9,919 nucleotides of DNA from Candidatus Roizmanbacteria bacterium (lineage in GTDB: Bacteria; Patescibacteriota; Microgenomatia; UBA1406; GWC2-37-13): assembly GCA_013334845.1 (NCBI GenBank), contig JAAXWV010000039.1, forward strand, positions 1-9,919, given 5' to 3'. Shown piece by piece: positions 7,019 to 9,919 of the stretch (positions within the stretch are counted from its first letter, which is position 1; each line of letters begins with the position of its first letter). The notes under the pieces are model-generated. The model searched no databases. It was not told the origin of the DNA and was given only the letters and a program-made list of their open reading frames with translations. The position numbers were made by a program, and so were the translations under genes.

Positions 7019-7594
7019 TTACTTGATATTTTTTATTAATCTTGCAGGATTGCCCGCCACGACGGAGTTAGCTTCTACATTTTTAGTCACCACGCTGTTG
7101 GCACCAATCATACAACTGTCACCAATAGTTACACCTTTAAGGATTACAACATTCTGACCAACCCAACAATTATTGCCAATAATTACTGGTTTTGATATCA
7201 ATTGGTCATTTTCAGTTACTGAGATTCCTGTTGGCGTAACAATATGATCGGAATCAGTAATAAGCACATTGGATGCAATTAAAACATTATCACCTATTTT
7301 GACAGATTCACCAGCATTACACTGAAAACGAAACAATATGGTACAATTGTTTCCAATAAAGATTTTTGGAGACAACCCGGAAAAAGGGAGCAAATCTTCT
7401 AAAATAAAATCTTCACAAATTGTAACTCTGTCTCCTATCCAAACCGACCCTGGCTTTGACATTAAAAGTTTCTTACCCAAAATAGATCTCGCGCCGAGAT
7501 GATGTAATCTCCAACCCCATAATAATTTTGTTTTGAATATTTTAACTATGCGACTAATTTTCTTTACTGACATGAAATCATAAAGTCGAATCAT
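7019..7594 (-). CDS. Sugar O-acetyltransferase, left-handed beta-helix (hexapeptide repeat, Maa/WbbJ type)
   Basis: A 191-residue protein of the usual size for the Maa/LacA/WbbJ/NodL group, which transfers acetyl from acetyl-CoA to sugar hydroxyls. Hexapeptide repeats ([LIV]-G-x4) run from about 50 to 178: VWIGDRVTI, IFIGNNCTI, VKIGDNVLI, VIIGNNCWVGQNVVI, VTIGDSCMIGANSVV. ITDSDHI at 112-118 carries the expected catalytic histidine H117. GNPARLI at 181-187 is the end motif near the CoA site. The basic, aromatic N-terminus (about 8-32) could dock on the membrane. The ATG at 7594 overlaps the upstream GT2 stop as ATGA; AGGA lies only one base before it, too close to be a standard ribosome site, so reinitiation after the upstream gene is likely. 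An in-frame ATG at 7573 (residue 8) is an alternative. Likely role: O-acetylation of the repeat unit. Confidence 0.92.
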   Translation of the reverse strand: MIRLYDFMSVKKISRIVKIFKTKLLWGWRLHHLGARSILGKKLLMSKPGSVWIGDRVTICEDFILEDLLPFSGLSPKIFIGNNCTILFRFQCNAGESVKIGDNVLIASNVLITDSDHIVTPTGISVTENDQLISKPVIIGNNCWVGQNVVILKGVTIGDSCMIGANSVVTKNVEANSVVAGNPARLIKNIK

Positions 7595-8445
7595 ATCCTG
7601 TGCATCGAACCGCGGTGCGGAGATCTCCCTCTTAATTTATCGATGGAATCAAGCACGAAGCCCAAACCTAATAATTGAATTAATTCACGCAAATGTAATT
7701 TTATTTGCAATGCTTTCGGATAGGGGTAAACGATTTTATTATCGCTACGTGATTGATAGTATCCATGAAAGCGCTCGCGTTGACCAAGGTCAGACTCCAA
7801 ATGTTCAAAAGCCACTGCATTTTCAATATAATAAATTGGCACACCACGTTGGTTGCATAATATAGTCAATTGATCGTCATCTGAGCCACTGTTGCCATGC
7901 CCCAAATCATTTTTCAAAGGAAGGAATTCATTTAATATCTGCGTGCGAACGACTCGACATCCGCCACCGGTAACGTTAACCCTACGGAATGTATAATAGC
8001 TATCTGTACCTTTACAATATTTCACATGATAGTTTATAGGTCTAGGCCCACCACACCATGTAATCAAACCAATTGGAAATGGAGCGATTATTGCGTTTGG
8101 TTCAATCGCAATAATCGCTCCAATGTGCCTGAAAAAATTGTCAGATATTAGCAGAATATCGTCGTCAATCTTAAAAACGTAATCGGTTTTTATTTCCCTG
8201 ATGGCTCTATTCATTCCTTCGGAAATCCCAACGTTTACCTCCCACTCATGAATTATTGGAATGTAATTATCTGGGCGATTCTTGTTGACAAGAGCTTTAG
8301 TTTCATCGGCAATAGATGTGCCTTGATAAAATATGTGATGGAAGATTATCCCATTATATTTTCCGGCTTGTTCCTTGATGGCAACTAAACTTTTATGTAA
8401 ATAAAAAGTTCGGCCGAGTGTGAAAGTAATAATTGAAAAATCCAT
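7591..8445 (-). CDS. Family 2-like glycosyltransferase
   Basis: A 284-residue GT-A protein. It opens MDFSIITFTLGR, has NVGISEGMNRA at 71-81 (the N-x-G-x-S-x-G-x-N block that follows the nucleotide-binding strand) and FKIDDDILL at 91-99 with D94-D96 as the DxD-type metal site. GSDDDQL at 187-193 stands where the catalytic-base ED motif is expected. The usual VVDDGS segment is replaced by a divergent stretch near 33-48. The C-terminal 60 residues are basic. Donor and acceptor are unknown; the closest general picture is a transferase acting on a lipid-linked oligosaccharide. The ATG at 8445 has an excellent ribosome site (GGAGGAGG, ending seven bases upstream). Its stop overlaps the acetyltransferase start as ATGA. 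This gene and the next look more AT-rich than the flippase upstream. Codons 108-122 form a near-perfect hairpin, listed separately. Confidence 0.88.
   Translation of the reverse strand: MDFSIITFTLGRTFYLHKSLVAIKEQAGKYNGIIFHHIFYQGTSIADETKALVNKNRPDNYIPIIHEWEVNVGISEGMNRAIREIKTDYVFKIDDDILLISDNFFRHIGAIIAIEPNAIIAPFPIGLITWCGGPRPINYHVKYCKGTDSYYTFRRVNVTGGGCRVVRTQILNEFLPLKNDLGHGNSGSDDDQLTILCNQRGVPIYYIENAVAFEHLESDLGQRERFHGYYQSRSDNKIVYPYPKALQIKLHLRELIQLLGLGFVLDSIDKLRGRSPHRGSMHRI
8080..8122. repeat. 16-bp perfect inverted repeat (hairpin) inside a glycosyltransferase gene
   Basis: Arms TGGAGCGATTATTGCG (8080-8095) and CGCAATAATCGCTCCA (8107-8122) are exact reverse complements. Inside them one mismatch is followed by three more pairs (8097-8099 with 8103-8105), leaving a three-base loop at 8100-8102. 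In the transcript this would fold into a stem of about 20 positions with one A-A mismatch and loop AAC. It spans codons 108-122 of the gene, and the two arms encode a repeated Ala-Ile-Ile-Ala (residues 110-113 and 118-121). No U-run follows, so it is not a standard terminator. Confidence 0.85.
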
Positions 8446-8451
8446 TTTGCC

Positions 8452-8459
8452 GCCTCCTC
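8452..8459 (-). promoter_or_regulatory. Strong Shine-Dalgarno of the 7591-8445 glycosyltransferase
   Basis: The minus strand reads GGAGGAGG here, with its second GGAGG ending seven bases before the ATG at 8445. It is the best ribosome site in the window and stands out because most other genes here have weak sites or coupled starts. It lies in the 91-base gap (8446-8536) after the flippase stop. I see no convincing terminator or promoter in that gap, so the gene is probably co-transcribed with the flippase but translated independently. Confidence 0.7.
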
Positions 8460-8536
8460 CATGTTTAAAGGCTTCAAGAAAGGTTGCTTTTACCAGTACT
8501 AATCCAGGATTTCTCCATGAACGACACCTCCATTGG

Positions 8537-9919
8537 TCATTTTTTTCGCGTCTTCCACAACCTTTGGAAAAAGGACAGTTGATGTTGAGCGGCCTCTAAG
8601 CCTTCGAGGTATGCAGGAGGTCGAAAAATAATAGCAAGGAACAAGTATATTGTCAGTCCTGATATAATCTGAGAGAGAAGCATCAGTGTATTACTAGAGA
8701 AAGTCAGGTACCCCACGACATGGACTCCACCTCCCATGAGTAAAGCGAAAAAAAGATACAGGCCCACATCACCCATTTGTGCGAACGTATTGTATCCCAT
8801 CAATTTGCTTGCATAATAGCTGTTCAAGAAAAAGGTGATAAAAGAGACAACAATCTGACCACAAATAAAAAGTATAATGCCCCAATACCACAAAATAACG
8901 ATATTAAGCAGCAGCATCACTTTTTTTATAATCTCCAAACGAAAAAATAGGTCTGAGCGGCCTTTTGCCGTAAGTATATTCTGATTAAGTGTGTGTATGG
9001 GAAGCAGCAAGCCTAAAATACAAAGCAGTTGCAAGTAGGGGACACTGGGAAGCCATTTTTCAGTCAGCAAACACAAAACCAAAGGCTTGGCGATCACGGC
9101 AAGCCCGATCATTATCGGCGCATTAATGAAAACCAGTATGCCAAAAGCCTTGTGGAATACCTTTTTAAGACGGATATCATCCCCCTGCATGGAGGAAAAG
9201 ACTGGAAAACTCACTCTATAAACAATAGCGGAAAGGGTAGAGGCGGGCATTTCTGCAAGGAGACATGCCCTGTAGTAAAATCCCATGGTCATTGGATTAA
9301 AGATTTTACCGATCACCACATAATTCAAGTTTTCAAAGACTTGGTTCAATAAGCCGGTGGCGAACATACGGGAACCGAAGGAGTACATTTGACGTAAGGC
9401 CTGGAAGCTAAAAATAAACTTTGGTCGCCAATGGTTGAACATCCAGAAGAACATTGCCCGGAATAGAGCTGCTGTTACTTGTTGCGCCACAAGGCTCCAG
9501 ACCCCAAATCCACAATATGCCAAGGAAATGCCGATACCGCCGGAGCCGAGCCAAGCCATCAAGCCAACCTTAGCCTGTATTTTGAGGTTCATATCGCGAG
9601 TGAGTATTGCCGTTTGAACTACCGAAAATGAGTTTATCACAATCACCAAGGACATAACCCAGGTAATAAATAAAAGATCGGGTTGCTGGTAAAAATCAGC
9701 GATCCAAGGGGCAAGAAGGCAAAGAATTCCCGTCAGGACCAAACTTATGAGTATGTTGAAAAAAAACACCGAACTGGTGTCTTCTTCGGTCATAACTTCT
9801 TTCTGGATCAGAGCCGAGCCAAAACCGCTGTCAAGCAAGCTTTGAGCAATGGCCATGAATATGGTCAGCATGGCAATCAAGCCGAATTGTTCTGGAAGTA
9901 GCAGGCGAGCCAAGATGAT
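8537..9919 (-). CDS. Polysaccharide flippase, WzxC-like (MOP superfamily), 5' end outside the window
   Basis: 460 residues are visible and the gene runs off the right edge. The first visible residues read IILARLLLPEQFGLIAML, the segment that in Wzx/WzxC-like flippases normally sits about 40 residues from the N-terminus, so roughly one helix is missing. DSGFGSALIQK (about 30-40) is highly typical of the COG2244 WzxC branch. At least ten further hydrophobic helices follow, then a basic cytoplasmic tail ending in RLWKTRKK. The protein would move undecaprenyl-linked repeat units across the inner membrane. A TTG at 9913 could be taken as a start, but it encodes a Leu inside the conserved block, so it is not the start. 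No polymerase (Wzy) is seen in the window; it may lie outside. Family is confident; substrate is unknown. Confidence 0.93.
   Translation of the reverse strand: MILARLLLPEQFGLIAMLTIFMAIAQSLLDSGFGSALIQKEVMTEEDTSSVFFFNILISLVLTGILCLLAPWIADFYQQPDLLFITWVMSLVIVINSFSVVQTAILTRDMNLKIQAKVGLMAWLGSGGIGISLAYCGFGVWSLVAQQVTAALFRAMFFWMFNHWRPKFIFSFQALRQMYSFGSRMFATGLLNQVFENLNYVVIGKIFNPMTMGFYYRACLLAEMPASTLSAIVYRVSFPVFSSMQGDDIRLKKVFHKAFGILVFINAPIMIGLAVIAKPLVLCLLTEKWLPSVPYLQLLCILGLLLPIHTLNQNILTAKGRSDLFFRLEIIKKVMLLLNIVILWYWGIILFICGQIVVSFITFFLNSYYASKLMGYNTFAQMGDVGLYLFFALLMGGGVHVVGYLTFSSNTLMLLSQIISGLTIYLFLAIIFRPPAYLEGLEAAQHQLSFFQRLWKTRKK

Noticed and set aside
9029..9352. Plus-strand reading frame of 107 codons within the flippase
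   Set aside because: It is antisense to a clear membrane-protein gene, and its translation shows no domain or plausible ribosome site. The same reasoning removes the plus-strand frames at 674-898, 901-1161, 1597-1947, 3125-3433, 4106-4369 and 5453-5791.
9911..9913. TTG as the start codon of the flippase
   Set aside because: The codon is a Leu inside the conserved ARLLLPEQFG block, and the reading frame stays open to the window edge, so the gene simply begins outside.

Overview
The window is part of a bacterial cell-surface polysaccharide locus. Every convincing gene lies on the minus strand, so transcription runs from the right end (9919) to the left end (1). The gene set is a Wzx-type flippase, three family-2 glycosyltransferases, a sugar O-acetyltransferase, a DegT-like PLP enzyme, a CE4 deacetylase and three FemAB/BcsL-like acyltransferases. 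It points to a Gram-negative bacterium making an O-antigen or exopolysaccharide by lipid-linked assembly. The base composition is moderately AT-rich and uneven; I cannot name a genus. No tRNA, rRNA, CRISPR array, insertion sequence or convincing terminator was seen.

Layout in transcription order. (1) 9919-8537: flippase, cut at its N-terminus by the window edge. (2) 8445-7591: GT2 glycosyltransferase with a very strong Shine-Dalgarno and, inside its coding sequence, a near-perfect 43-base hairpin. (3) 7594-7019: left-handed beta-helix acetyltransferase, ATGA-coupled to the gene before it. (4) 7018-6892: a gap with a candidate promoter whose spacer is a small palindrome. (5) 6891-5935: a second GT2, rhamnosyltransferase-like. 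(6) 5917-4865: FemAB-like enzyme A. (7) 4862-4593: not empty, but a single frame broken by one TGA that fits exactly between its neighbours. (8) 4596-3346: BcsL/CelD-like GNAT. (9) 3376-2075: DegT-like PLP enzyme. (10) 2063-1248: polysaccharide deacetylase. (11) 1238-192: FemAB-like enzyme B, a paralogue of A. (12) 195-1: the N-terminus of a third GT2, running off the window.

How the genes may work together (inference). The glycosyltransferases would build a lipid-linked repeat unit, the acetyltransferase would decorate it, and the flippase would export it. The segment from 5917 to 192 is less ordinary. An aminotransferase-like enzyme and an N-deacetylase could both produce free amino groups, and three acyl/aminoacyl-transferase-like proteins could cap them. 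This suggests a polysaccharide or glycolipid carrying amino-acid or unusual acyl substituents. Neighbouring genes are very tightly packed, with ATGA or TTGA overlaps at several junctions, as expected of a translationally coupled operon.
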